A stretch of DNA of 64,000 nucleotides from Auricularia sp. M13. Lineage: Eukaryota; Basidiomycota; Agaricomycetes; Auriculariales; Auriculariaceae. Shown here piece after piece: positions 34,948 through 46,115 of this stretch (position 1 is the stretch's first letter; every line of letters starts with the position of its first letter). The stretch spans positions 1,674,001-1,738,000 of the forward strand of contig CM073195.1 in assembly GCA_037042915.1 (NCBI GenBank), read 5' to 3'. The translations under genes were made by a program, and so were the position numbers. The notes under the pieces are model-generated. The model did not search any database. It had not been told where the DNA came from and saw nothing but the letters and a program-made list of their open reading frames with translations.

Positions 34948-36229
34948 ATGGCTGATTCCATGGACATCGACGTGTCTGTGGCCGAGGCTACAACTGTTAC
35001 CAGCAGCGCCAGCATCACTATCCTCAGAATCAAGCGCAAACGCGATGCTGAGCAGCTGGAAGCGCTCGGTGAGCCACCCGTAAAGCTCGCACCAATGTAA
35101 CTGCGAACTGATTGAATATCTAGTCATTGACCCCGCGCGCCGTAAACGCGTGCGGCCTTCGACAGGTTTGTTCACTTATGCTGGCACGCTAGAGGAGGGC
35201 GCGGACCTGGGTGCGATTCAGGTAATGTTTCAGTCCAGCTCACGCTATGAATGGTGATTCCAATGCGGTTAATATGTAGCAAGAGCTCGCTGCGCTCGGC
35301 CAGGGTGCTACAGAAGCTAATGGGCCCGCCCAGCCACAACCGGCGCCAGTGAATCCGAACCCTGCGCCGACCGAGCGCCTCATTGCGCCGCAACCGTCAC
35401 GCAAGTATACGGTCGTGCGCAACAAGGATGGCGACAACGCCCTTCCATTGCAGTACGCATATTGCCTCTCACATCTGCTGGCTGCTGACTGTGACTGTGT
35501 TAATAACTGAAGGACAACGAGCGCGAATCAACTGACCGTCTACGACGCTGTGCCGGACGACGCGCCGCTGGACCCGGAAGACGCGCCAGAGGAGCTGAAG
35601 AACTTCTTGCCCATGCTCGAGAGCTACCTGAAATGTCCGTGCTTCTTGCAGCCCTCCTAGTTGCATATCGCTGATCGACTTTGTAGCGCACACAGAGGTC
35701 AACCTTCTGGATCGTCCTCCAGATGCGGGCGCGGCGGGCGATGGCGACTATGTCTACGACGTATATGTCCACCGCCCGATGCAAAGCGCCGCGACATACA
35801 CAAACGTCGGTAGCGTGTCCGGCCTGCCGACCGCGTTCGACGACGCGTGGGACTCTGACGAGAACGAATTTGCGGGCGACACGGAGGATGAGGACTCCAA
35901 TGGTACGTCTTGCTCCCATTTCTTCTTCCTCGCATTCGACTCTGACACCGCTCGCTGCAGACGAAGACTTTTATCGGAACGACTACCCCGACGAGCGCAG
36001 CGATGACAGCACCAGCGACGGCGGGCACGACCGCTTCTCGGACGGCGACGAAGATTATATCGAGGACCCGGAGGCCTATGGTACGCACCGTCGCAATCGC
36101 TGTCCGGGCCTGACTTGACGTCCTTTGCTTTTTGTAGCGGCCGGTCGAGATGTCGAAGACGAGGACGAGGACGGCCACCATCCCGAGATGCACAAGTTCA
36201 CCGGGCGCAACGCTGTGGCTTACTGGTGA
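34948..36229 (+). CDS. IWR1: Iwr1, RNA polymerase II nuclear import factor
   Basis: Seven exons (34948-35068, 35124-35221, 35280-35452, 35513-35634, 35687-35902, 35961-36080, 36138-36229) in phase encode 313 aa. The N-terminus has ILRIKRKRDAEQLEAL and RRKRVRPSTGLFTYAGTLEE, a bipartite basic signal typical of Iwr1. The C-terminal Iwr1 domain contains YVYDVYVHRP, then DEDSNDEDFYRNDYPDE, the family signature, and a final acidic stretch. Iwr1 binds assembled RNA polymerase II in the cytoplasm and directs its import. An excellent family match despite the many introns. Confidence 0.92.
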
Positions 36230-37066
36230 TATATGGCCGCCATCTATTGCTTTCGAATTGCGCTCGACAATGCCGAAGAGGGGATCAATTAAACGTCAAT
36301 GCTGTATCGTATACATCTGGATTATACTCATGCAATGAAGGTCTGAATTTGCACATTTCGTCTGACAACAAGTCGACCCTGCCTTCTTTCTAACGCCATC
36401 CTTGAATCACGAAGATGTAGCTACGGCTTGAAGCTCGCGGGCGCCCGGCTCGAAGCCCACTTCGGGAACTTCAGTGTTCAAGCGGGACCGGGGCCGTAAT
36501 GAACGGCGTCGATGGCTTTCCGTGTCGACATCTCCCCGACGACTCCTCGAACGGGTGACATATCCCGTCGACTCCTCGGGCGTTGACTTAGATCTGTCTA
36601 ATGCGAGGACATGAGCGCCTCCTGAGCTCTGACATGCGTTCGGGAGTCGTCCCGGATTCAGGGTCGGTGCAATTCCGCCAGAACGGTCGCAATGAAAGCA
36701 ACTCATTACCAGCTAATCCACCGTCCCGCCAACATATTCACGCAATTATGTTGCTCGTCGAGCTCTTAAGTATAACTCTTGATTCGATCTTCAATCTGTA
36801 TCTGAATCACCGCCCGCCGTGTTGCATTTATCAATTGAGCCGAAAAGCACTTCATCACGAATCCGGTGCCGCCACTGTTGAATGAGATCTTCCGCGTTGT
36901 CCCACACACGCCATGCCCGGCGAGAATCTGAATGCATTAAACAGGGCGCAGCAGCGCCTCCTGCTGGCCTCCTGCTGCCTCCTCTTTTAATCATCCCCTC
37001 TGCTGTTCGTTGCCGTTTCTTTCTTCGTTTTCATTCCACCTCGCCGCCGCACGCTGGCATGAGCGC
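36230..37066. other. intergenic region
   Basis: About 840 bp. A short imperfect repeat (CCGACGACTCCTCGAACGGG and CCCGTCGACTCCTCGGGCG) lies near 36535-36590. No gene seen. Confidence 0.4.
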
Positions 37067-38648
37067 ATGGAAGTCGCTGCTGCTCCCCTCGCCATCGCAG
37101 ACGATGTCGTCGCCGCCTGGGAGCTCGCGGAGATCCAGAATAGGAGCAATGTCTTTGCTGGTGCGCCAGGCTTCAATGCGGCATGCTTGGGGTGCTAATA
37201 ACGGCGACGACGCATTGTGCAGCCGTCACCCTTGCCCTCGTCTTGTACGAATACTGTGCGTCGCGCAGTCTGCGCCTTGCGTGAGCTAGAGAGGCTTACT
37301 GCTGCGTCTTAACTAGTCCTTACGCTCGCCGACGAGGTATGTTGCATCCTTCAACCGTGACATTTCCATTGGAATCCTAACGGTCCTATTAGTTCGAGTA
37401 TATCTACAAAGCGGAGCGCTCGCTGCCCAAAGTCGCCTTCCTCGTCGTGCGTCGCCGGCCTTTCTCGCAGTCTAATAGCAAGATGCTCATTGCGCGGGCA
37501 TTCATGCAGAATCGCTACTTCGTGCTGCTCCTCACCATCTTCCAGAACCTCCGTGAGTCCCGCACCATTCAGACCCCAATCTCGGTATCAGCGTTCTCAA
37601 CGAGGCGAGCAGAGCTGTCCTGGCCGATGGATATGCGCCCCGTACGCCCACTTCTCCTAAGTTAGCTGTCTACGGCGTGGTCTGACTGATATCATGGACA
37701 GTGGTGCCCGTACGGACTTAGCATCACGGCCGCGACGACCGTCGTCGCGTCGAGCATCGTCGGATGTGCGTTTGTCTCTACCCCTGTCTCGAGCCACGTT
37801 TGATTTTTGAGCGCATTGACCAGTCATCCTCCTCCTGCGCCTCTACGCGTTCTACAACCGGTCGTGCCGCCTTCTGCTCTTCCTCTTCGCGACGTACGTC
37901 GCCTGCACGACGGCCAGCCTCGTCGGAATCGCACTTGCATTCGCTGTGAGTAACAAATTGTATTTTATGTAGCAGGGGAACGAGTGGCTGACTGAATGGT
38001 CTATCGTAGCGAATCAAGGTGTCGCCGAATCTGCTGGACGACTACCCGACGGCGTGCGTATCTCCGCCCAGCCCACAGCTGTGGCTCGTTATCCTCCCGA
38101 CCGTGTTGTTTGACAGTGAGTACGATTTGGCGCTGGAAACCCTCTACAATTGGAGTGCTAACGCAGAGGTTCGTTCGACTTACAGCCGTCATCGTCATCC
38201 TCACCATCCTCCGCGCACGCCGGCTCGGAGAGCAGGAGCACACGCCGATCATCACGCACCTGTACACCACGGGCGTTGGATACTACCTCGTCACGCTCGC
38301 GTGCAACACCTTCCTCGCCTTCCTCTTCCACTGGGCCGGGGTACGTCCTGCTTCCCCCTCCTGCCCCCCTCTACACATCTCATTTCGCAACAGTCGACGA
38401 CAGTACATTCGGCGATCCTCGCGCCCGCCACGACGTACGTGTCCTTTCTACCCTCTTTTTTGGTGTGGACAGCTTCGCTGACGCGCGCGCACCCGCATAG
38501 ACCCCCGTCGGCGGTGTCGTCCATCGTCTGCACGCGCATGCTGCTCGCGCTGCGGGCCAAGGTGCAGCGCCGCTCCGCGTCGCCTGAGATCCCCGAGAGC
38601 GAGCTGCGCCGCGCCTCCGCGTCCACGGCGACCATCGTCGCCGTCTAG
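37067..38648 (+). CDS. seven-pass membrane protein with DUF6533-type domain
   Basis: Multi-exon gene (about ten exons). The spliced N-terminal block reads NVFAAVTLALVLYEYFLTL, ADEFEYIYKAERSLPK, VAFLV and NRYFVLLLTIFQNL. This is the DUF6533 pattern of a membrane helix, a Y-[DE]-x-x-LT-x-x-E turn, a helix and an x-N-R-Y segment. Later segments WCPYGLSITAATTVV, ILLLRLYAFYNRS, LWLVILPTVLF and YYLVTLACNTFLAFLF supply the other helices, and the cytosolic tail begins SSIVCTRMLLALRAK. The family is expanded in mushrooms and of unknown function. The exon between FQNL and WCPYG could not be fixed, so part of the model is approximate. Confidence 0.75.
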
Positions 38649-39618
38649 CTGCAGTCGGGTGCCGTGTCTTCAGGCTCAGGTTGCCCCGCTTCCTGCACGG
38701 AGACTGCGTCAGTGACGGCACGGCATCGCCGCATCGTTATTTCCTAACTTATCACAGTATCTACATCGCTTTCGTGCTTTTGCTTTCGGACATTTTACAT
38801 ACACATAGATTCCTTCATATCTGCAACTGTACAGTCTCGGGTTCGGCCACTTGTAGTGCGTGGTAGTTGAATGAAGGGCGCAGCCACGGTCTTCATGATC
38901 TCTTTAGAATCTTGTCAACAGTTCATTGCGACGTTGACGTTGATCATCTCCGTTGGTATCGTATCGACCCGTTCCGCTGATGATCCGGAATCCATCTTTG
39001 TTCTTGCACGATCATTATCCCAGGATTATATCTTGGCAAGTCTATGCCTGGATTCTTCATGGGACAGCAGCGCCGGCGCTTGCTCGACGAACCCGACGAA
39101 CACACGACGCTCTCCCTGGCGGACCATTGCTTGGCTGGCATTTGTCTGTGCTTGACCGACCAGCGGTTTGACATTGACGTGACGTGACACTGACAGGTTT
39201 CTGGGCATGGGCAACGCCCCTTTGGACGAGACTCAGCTGAAGCGGAATTGACCTCTGCACCATCTAGAAGAGAGGTGCTTTGCGAGTCCTTCCATGTTCG
39301 TGACACGTAGAATATCCATGTGGCCTTCTGCATCAAAGGGACCGCGACGATGACCCGCGACGCGACGACCTCCCCGCTGTGGCTTCGCAAAGCATTCAGG
39401 AACGATGATCCAGGCGTGTATCGAAGCAAAGAGCGCAACTCTGACTGCCGCAGGGCCCCGGTGGCCCTGCTGATCGTGACCGCATCGCTCCTTCGCGACA
39501 GAGTGCACATGGCGCCTTCGCGTCAATATAAAGCGCGACCTGCGCATCATCAGCACGCGTTCTGGCTCTTAGGTCTCCCCGGTCACCGTCTCCATTCAGG
39601 TTGCTACTTCCCCTCGTC
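38649..39618. other. intergenic region with peptidase promoter
   Basis: About 970 bp. A TATAAAG box at 39527-39533 lies about 86-92 bp before the peptidase ATG at 39619. Nothing else recognised. Confidence 0.4.
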
Positions 39619-40783
39619 ATGTTCTTTACTTCTCTCTTTTCCTACGCACTCCTCGCTTCAAGCGCCCTCGCGGCCGGGATCCCGACGCGCGAGGAGCGCC
39701 ACGCCGCGCGCATTGCACGGCGCGCAGCGCTCGGCCATCGCTCGCAGCCCGTGCGGCTCGTGGGCTCGACAACGGCGGCGGCGAAGCTCGCGGCCGACGC
39801 GAACACGACCGCGACCCAGGCGTACTCGACCAACTGGGCCGGCGCCGCGCTCAAAGGGTTCGCTTCGGTGCGTCCTGCCGCCAGCAATGAGCACAATCCC
39901 TCCGTCCCCGCTCACACCTGTCTGCAGGGCACCTTCCGCACCGTTACTGGCACATTCACCGTGCCCGTGCCCAAGATCCCGGCGGGCGGTAGTAGCACCG
40001 AGACTTACTACGCGTCGGCGTGGGTCGGCATCGACGGTTACTCGTGCGGGACTGCTATCCTTCAGACGGGCGTCGACTTTATAGTCCAGGGCAAAGACGT
40101 TTCTTACGATGGTGTGCATCGAGCCAGCCTCCGAGGGGCTCGAAGAACGCTCGTTGCTGATGCGACGGGCAGCTTGGTATGAATGGTGGCCAGACTATGC
40201 CTACGAGTTCACACAGGGTACGTGGCCCGCCGTGGTATCGAAGCGCGTGCTTGTCTGGTTAAGCTAAAGGCGTGGTCAATCCGCAGGTATCACCATTAAG
40301 GCCGGCGACAAGCTCGAGGTATGTCTTTGATCAGTGCTGGCCAGTTCATACAACGTTGACCACCTCTTCCCAGCTGACGGTAACAGCGACGAGCACCAAG
40401 ACGGGCTCGGCGACCGTGCGCAACCTGACAACGGGCAAGTCCGCGACACAGCAGATCACGTCCACGGCCGCGCTGTGCGAGGCCGACGCCGAGTGGATCA
40501 TTGAGGACTTCACCTCGGGTGCGTCATTGACTCTGCCACGGGCCGTGTGTCGCCCGCCGCGGCGCTGACGACATGCCTTGCGCTTCCACGCACTCCAGAA
40601 GACGGCCTGGTCCCCTTCGCGAACTTCGGCCAGGTGACGATCGCCGGCGCCGTCGCAGGCCGCTTGAACGCTGGCAACATCGGGCCTCAGAACGCGACGA
40701 TAATTGACATCAAGCAGAACGACAATGTGCTCACCAAGACCACGGTCGGGCAGTCCAGCGTCACCGTCAAGTATATCGGTTGA
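39619..40783 (+). CDS. secreted G1 (eqolisin) glutamic peptidase
   Basis: Six exons (39619-39867, 39928-40111, 40173-40217, 40287-40318, 40374-40518, 40599-40783) encode 279 aa. A signal peptide (MFFTSLFSYALLASSALAAG) and a basic propeptide (RHAARIARRAALGHR) precede the mature domain, which starts near AYSTNWAGAALKGF. The core has YYASAWVGIDGYSCGTAILQ, AWYEWWPDYAYEF, the block KAGDKLELTVTATS and CEADAEWIIEDF. The family uses a Gln/Glu dyad; the expected Gln (AILQTG) and Glu (AEWIIE) are present. Homologues are acid-active endopeptidases such as scytalidoglutamic peptidase and aspergillopepsin II, secreted for protein digestion. Confidence 0.92.
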
Positions 40784-41058
40784 TTTCGAGCATCGAGTCT
40801 CGAGGAGTGCGTTCTTTTCTGTGATATTTATGCTGTATAATTTCAATGTTGCTGCTATACTACTATATACTGTAGGGTAACATGAGTGTCATACCACATT
40901 CCAGAGACGAATACAATATACCTCCGTCCATCCTGGGCGTCGGCCTCGTGGGTGATATCCCATCAGTGAACTGTCCGAACCCTTGCGCGTTCTACGGGGC
41001 TACATTACCTAGAAAAGCCTGTGCTTCATCTAGGTGAGGGTACGATGGGTCTAAGGAT

Positions 41059-42057
41059 CTAATGGCGGGCGTATGCAGCGAACTGCGCCAGCACCACAAA
41101 GTCTAGGAAGACGCAGCCGCCGCTGGAGATAATCCAGGACGCATTCACAAGCAGGTAGTCCGGGTCTTTTGAAGACAGTCAACTAGGGTGGCAACAAGAA
41201 ACAGGGCGGGTTACTGACCTAGGGATTTGACGAGGATGCTCGCAAAGTACGTCGTATTGCCGACCGCGCTGAGGACGAACATGCCTGGCGCAAGGCCCTC
41301 GCAATGCGTGACGCGGTTTTTGATAATCTGTGGTATGCGCGCGGAGACTGCACATTTTTTCAGATTGGTGGGCCTTACTGGAGCCGCTCCAAGATACACA
41401 CGATAGAGGCACGCCGAGATCCAGCCCATAACTTGCGCCGCGGGCACCCAAGTCGTATCTGGGACCGTCTCGCTGATGGAGTCGTCCAGGAGCGTGCCGA
41501 TGATGCCCACGGCGAGCACGAAGACAGATAGTGCGATATTCTGCAGCGTGGCACTGAACCGCGGTCGTGCGGCGTCTGCTGGCGACGGCGACCGAGCTCG
41601 CGCGAGCAGTGGGTCCCGCTCGTCGTGCTCGTTGGTGGTATCCTTTTCTTCGGACGGCGCGCGGCGGTAGTAGAAGAGCTGGAAGACGAGCACGCAGTCG
41701 GAGACAACGTAGTATATAGCCAAAACCACCTGGTCGAATTGCAAGAATTTAGGCGCCTGGCCGAGTCATGTGCTAGAACGCCGCAAACGCACCATTGAGC
41801 GCAATAGATGCTGCCTAATAGTAACAGCGAAGGTGCTATCAGTTATCCAGAACGAATTGAAGTGTGCGAAGAACGCCGTACCACCAGCTGCCTATCAAGT
41901 TCAGCAGGTCGCCCGCAACCCAGATGAATACGAAGGCCGGGGCAAGGCCCTCAGAGCTCTTGAGCTGGTAATTTTCCACAAACTGGGGCACGGACGCGAC
42001 GATCCAGCAGCCCATCGAGACATAGCCCAGGAAGGCTGAAACCGCCGCGGAGGACAT
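41059..42057 (-). CDS. PQ-loop vacuolar amino-acid transporter (Ypq/PQLC2-like)
   Basis: Five exons (41885-42057, 41793-41814, 41402-41729, 41219-41347, 41059-41165) in phase encode 252 aa. Two PQ-loop repeats are visible: VASVPQFVENYQLKSSEGLA (about residues 22-41) and LSARIPQIIKNRVTHCEGLA (about 175-194). Helices include FVFIWVAGDLLNLIGSW, VVLAIYYVVSDCVLVFQLF and WIISSGGCVFLDFVVLAQF. A charged loop (RAPSEEKDTTNEHDERDP) separates the halves. Ypq1-3 and PQLC2 export cationic amino acids from the vacuole or lysosome. The 22-nt exon 2 (QHLLRSM) is needed to keep frame and restores the family consensus. Confidence 0.88.
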
Positions 42058-42396
42058 GGCGGAACGGGGATAAGCTCGAAGTGGCTGCCGGAAATCCCCG
42101 AGACTGTGCCGCGGAGCCAGGAAATTCTGTTGTTTTGCTGTAGAAAAGGACGTCCGAGCCTATAGATGTACGTCTGAAGAAAACAAAATTCTGTATCTGA
42201 GTTGAAGCTCTGATTAATACAGCAGCGATGGATGAGGAGCCGGAAAACATATCTACACGGGACTGAGACGACACTTGCGAAACATTGATACAACACCCAG
42301 AAGACTCACGTGTACAAAGACCAGTGCTCTGATGAACGCGACTGCATATCACGTGTGCAACCTGAAGTCGTTAGGTACATACTGTACAATTATCGC

Positions 42397-43256
42397 CTAA
42401 GGCCCATGCGCACGGCCTCCTTGCCGATGTCCGCGAGCCCGCGCACGGCGCCGTCGCGCATGCCGGCCTCCTTTCTCTTCGCAAGCACAGTCTTCGTCAT
42501 ACGACGTGAGCGAGGAGTACGTCGTGCTGTGTCGTGAGTAGCTGCGCGACGATCTGCGTGCTTGCGCGGACCTGATCGGCAACGAGGATGTTAGGACTCG
42601 CCGAGCGCGGACAGCACCGGAGGTAGCACCTGGTGCAGATACGGCTCGACAAACAGCGCGCGCAGTACGTCGAGCATGACGTCGAATGTGCGCCCGTTGT
42701 TTGCCTCGGCCAAGCCAGCGGAAACCTCGGGCAGTGCACCGTGACGACGCGCTCGCCTACCCAGCGTACGGCAGCAGCGCCTGCAGGCCGGCGTCCATGC
42801 GCATCGAGGCCGGCGCCGCCGTACGTTTCGTCGCGTCCGCCTGCGGGAGAAGCGATGCCGTGAGCCGCTTATAATACAGTTGTCGCTCGCGGCTGAGCAC
42901 ATGGCGCGCCACCTTCTTCGCCGCCGCGGCGGTCGCCGCCGCACTCGCGCCTGTCTTGCGTACGGCGGTCGGTGCTACGGAAATCTTCGCCGTGCCAGGG
43001 ACCCCGTCCTTCGGCGGGTGCGGGTTTTTGATCGGGCATTTGGCAAGGGCTGGACGTCTTCAACGTTGAACGGCGAGATGGGCTTGGGAAGGAAAACCTT
43101 TTCCCGGTGCAGCACCTTGTCTCCACAAAATACACTGGCGGCCTGCCGGGGATCATCACGTGTGCACGGCGGAATGGTGGATGGGTGTGCGTGGTGTTGC
43201 CATATAGCGGCTCGATGTTGAGAACGCGCAACGCTTGCTCCATATCGCCTGTCGTG
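42397..43256 (-). pseudogene. decayed TAF6 (TFIID subunit) copy
   Basis: Three frames of the minus strand hold successive TAF6 pieces: EQALRVLNIEPLYGNT and PPVYFVE; then DKVLHREKVFLPKPISPF and VEDVQPLPN; then HVLSRERQLYYKRLTASLL and DAGLQALLPYAG; then AEANNGRTFDVMLDVLRALF and EPYLHQVLPPVLSAL; finally KEAGMRDGAVRGLADIGKEA. The N-terminal histone fold, essential for pairing with TAF9, is missing, and the frame changes are not explained by introns (for example, the frame stops right after LLPYAG). TAF6 is normally single-copy and essential, so an intact copy should exist elsewhere and this is a truncated duplicate. Confidence 0.75.
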
Positions 43257-44350
43257 AGAGTTGTTCATCACAGCCGCGCTTAAGGCCCACAGCAAGCAGA
43301 AGGCGTCGTAGGTACGGAAGAAATTTCGTCGAGCAGGAGCGAACCAGTATGCATTCGTTACGGATCGGATAAGGCTCGAGCGCTGGAGTCCAAGCAAGGC
43401 TTCGGGCGTTTGACTTCCAGCTCTAGAATGAAGATCATGTGCGACGCACTACATAGCAAAATCTTGAATCCATAAGGCAAACCCTTGAGGACGTCAGCAT
43501 CGGTTGTGTGTTCGGGTGCCAAAGTCAGTGGACGCGCATCATCTGAGCAATGAACATAGAGACGATCGCTCATGCAACACTCGACGCGGAGTAAAATTTG
43601 TACCAGATATCCGCCAGGCGCGAAGACCGCAGGGTTGGCACCGCTTTGGCAAAATGGGCGCGAGAGCAAGCCAGGAGGCGCGAGGCTCGAGCCGGACGGG
43701 GTGGGGCCGCAGCGCGAGCAGCACAGAGGACGTAGTTGGGATAGCGGCGGTATTCTGCATGAGCGAGCCGGTATGATAGCGCGTCCTCATGGGCTGAAAG
43801 GGCTTTGCAAGAAAGGCACGCACAAGAGCGGAGTAACCAGTGATTTGACTTTTCAGTGTCCGCTGTCACCTCTTGTCTGCACGAATATTCAGTGGCTTCC
43901 AGCAGCTGCAATATGTCCATCCACTAACATTTTAGGCATACTTTGACCGCGGACGGCGCTCGATAACTGCATCTACCCGGCTGCCGAGTTACACAAACAA
44001 TCGTCGTGACTTCTCATACTGCTCGGAGAAACGGTCAGATGTCGACTCCGGTCACTGCCTCGCGGCTCAGCGCTCAGCAAGCTAGCGCTGCTTGCACCTG
44101 CTCACCTTTTTCCTTATCTGGGCCGTCCGTCGTTTGAGCCGCTGCCATCTTCGCGCCGCTGGGGCAAGCTTCTGCCGCGAGTGACCAATGCCAATCTTCC
44201 AGTTTCCAGAAGGGAAGATGTCATATTCGACACGCCCCGCACGGCCCCGACCAACCGGTGATCGTCCAGTCGGGGGCAGTACGATATTAGAAAAGTTTAA
44301 AATGCGCAGTCATTGGTCCCCGACTTCCCAGCGTTCTGCCATCGGGAAAC
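43257..44350. other. intergenic region
   Basis: About 1.1 kb between the TAF6 remnant and the VHS-like gene. A minus-strand frame near 43570-43920 has a short HMG-box-like phrase (AHAEYRRYPNYV) but no complete domain. Confidence 0.35.
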
Positions 44351-45748
44351 ATGCCCTCGCTCACCCTGATATCGTCACTCCTCGGAAAGCAATCGGATAT
44401 TACACCTTATCCTGATCCTCTGCCTCATCCCGAAACTGAGCCCCACACTCCGACTAGCGCACGACGGGAGGGCGCAGTCGATGACAGACCTCGTCGTCGC
44501 CATTCACAACCGGTGGACATCTGGCAAGACGCGCCCGCTCAGCGTCAGTCTTGCATCCACTACATGCTTTTTTACAATGCTAACATGCACAATTGACTTC
44601 TTGTTCGCCAGTTTACGCGGTCCTCAATGTCGGGTCTGCAGCCGGCGACGACATATCTCATCTGATGGGTGAGCAGCGAGTATTGATTATTGGGCCGCTG
44701 GCGACTCATTCAAGCACATGCGCATGGATTCAAGAGGATGTTCTATCGCAGAATTTAAGACCCTACTATTACTACGACATTCTGCGGCGCATCTGCGCTT
44801 GCGTCGATGCAAGGAGCAAGAATGCCTTACTCGCTACCGAGGAGCTCGGTTTGTGCTTCAGGTATGTTGCACTGGAAGTCTAGGTGCATTCGTCTGTCCG
44901 CCTGTCTGAAGCACGTGCGTTTCAGCTACGGGAACACGGCCAGGAAACTACGAGCTGCGAGGGTGAGAATCGACCCATCAGAATGATCATCCATACAGCT
45001 TGCTCAACATTCCATTCAGTTATGGGCGATAATGCTGCGTTATTGCTCGTCAGAAGCGCTTGCTAGTATGTGATATTCGATGCGCTGAGGTGTTTCTGCT
45101 AAAACATCAGCGTAACACAAACAGGAGAAACTAGCAGTAAATGGTTTCTCCGCCCCATCAAGGCAATATGCTTGGACGAGGCGGGACATCCGGGGCTTTA
45201 CACTCGCACGCGCGAAATAGTAGCAGGCGCTGCCCTGCTATATCCAGATCGTGCTTTCGCAGATCTCTGGAAGAGTGTGAAGCGCAAGGAAGAGCCTGCC
45301 GAGGTACAGAGTACAACGCTTCTAGAGCTCTTTCAATTGGCTTATATGATTTCAACAGGGTATCCCGTTTCGCAACCCGCTTTTCATCATTCCCAACGTC
45401 CTGCCGCCAGGAGCTCACGGCCCAATGGACGATCCAATGAGTCCGCCAACGAGTCCCCTCATCGAATCGCCCCAGAGCGAACTTGCGCCGTATCGGGAAT
45501 TCGTATGCAATGTGATATTCTCGCCTCGGTGCCGATTGTGTTGACCTTCTTGCCAGCACGCAGCTCCCGCACCGCCTCTCTCGCCCAAGAGTATCGTAAA
45601 GCCGTCGACATCGCGTGGTATCTTGCGACCACTGTCAATTGCGAGCGTGGCAAGTGCGGCGACGCTTCCACCATACTCTGAAGAACGTTGCTTTATTATT
45701 GACGAGGGTATCGATTCTCCGAGCGTTGCGCCCCCCAAGTACTATTAA
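44351..45748 (+). CDS. VHS-like helical domain protein
   Basis: Eight exons assemble, all joins in phase, into about 330 aa starting at the ATG at 44351. After a Pro-rich leader, the residues LYAVLNVGSAAGDDISHL, YYYYDILRRICACVDARSKN, AARLWAIMLRYCSSEALASI and WFLRPIKAICLDEAG form a run of helices like the VHS/ENTH superhelix of endosomal sorting adaptors, especially the A-x-R-L-W-A-I-M-L-R turn. The tail is Pro/Ser-rich (PMDDPMSPPTSPLIESP, PPLSPKSIVKPSTSRG, AATLPPYSEE), suiting SH3 or adaptor binding. A role in endosomal or actin-patch traffic (Lsb5-like) is inference; the family call is tentative, the gene itself is well supported. Confidence 0.68.
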
Positions 45749-45916
45749 ACAGGTGATGGAATGGCGTCTGTAACGATAAACCGAATATGAGAATGTATCA
45801 ACTCTTCGTGCCTGTATGTAGCATGCGCCCGGAATGGACCATAGCGTCTCGATTGTGATATAAGTAGCATCGCATTGCGGTCCAACATTGCAGATACAGC
45901 CGTAGCGAATATGTGC

Positions 45917-46115
45917 TCAGTTCTCAGCGAGGACAATAACTCCTTTGCCACGAACCTGGCCCATCTGCACGTCCTCGACTAGCTGCAGCGCCTCATCCAA
46001 AGACCTCACGACGTGATAATTGCACTTGATCTCGCCGCGCTGAACCTTGGGTATGAACTTGTCGAAGAAGTCCTTCTCATGCTGCCCGTATTGGCCGGTG
46101 ACGCCTGCAATTGGT
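45917..46115 (-). pseudogene. C-terminal fragment of an MDR-superfamily reductase
   Basis: About 62 residues (GVTGQYGQHEKDFFDKFIPK, then VQRGEIKCNYHVVRSLDEAL, ending VRGKGVIVLAEN) match the C-terminal end of medium-chain NADPH-dependent alkenal/quinone reductases, with a plausible splice acceptor just before. No Rossmann fold or N-terminal catalytic domain was found in the preceding kilobase on that strand, so this is probably a broken relic. It could also be the last exon of a gene I failed to assemble. It is not a copy of the full-length reductase at 52967. Confidence 0.45.

Noticed and set aside
43570-43920. HMG-box-like phrase AHAEYRRYPNYV on the minus strand
   Set aside because: Only about a dozen residues match; the rest of an HMG box is absent in all frames, so likely chance.
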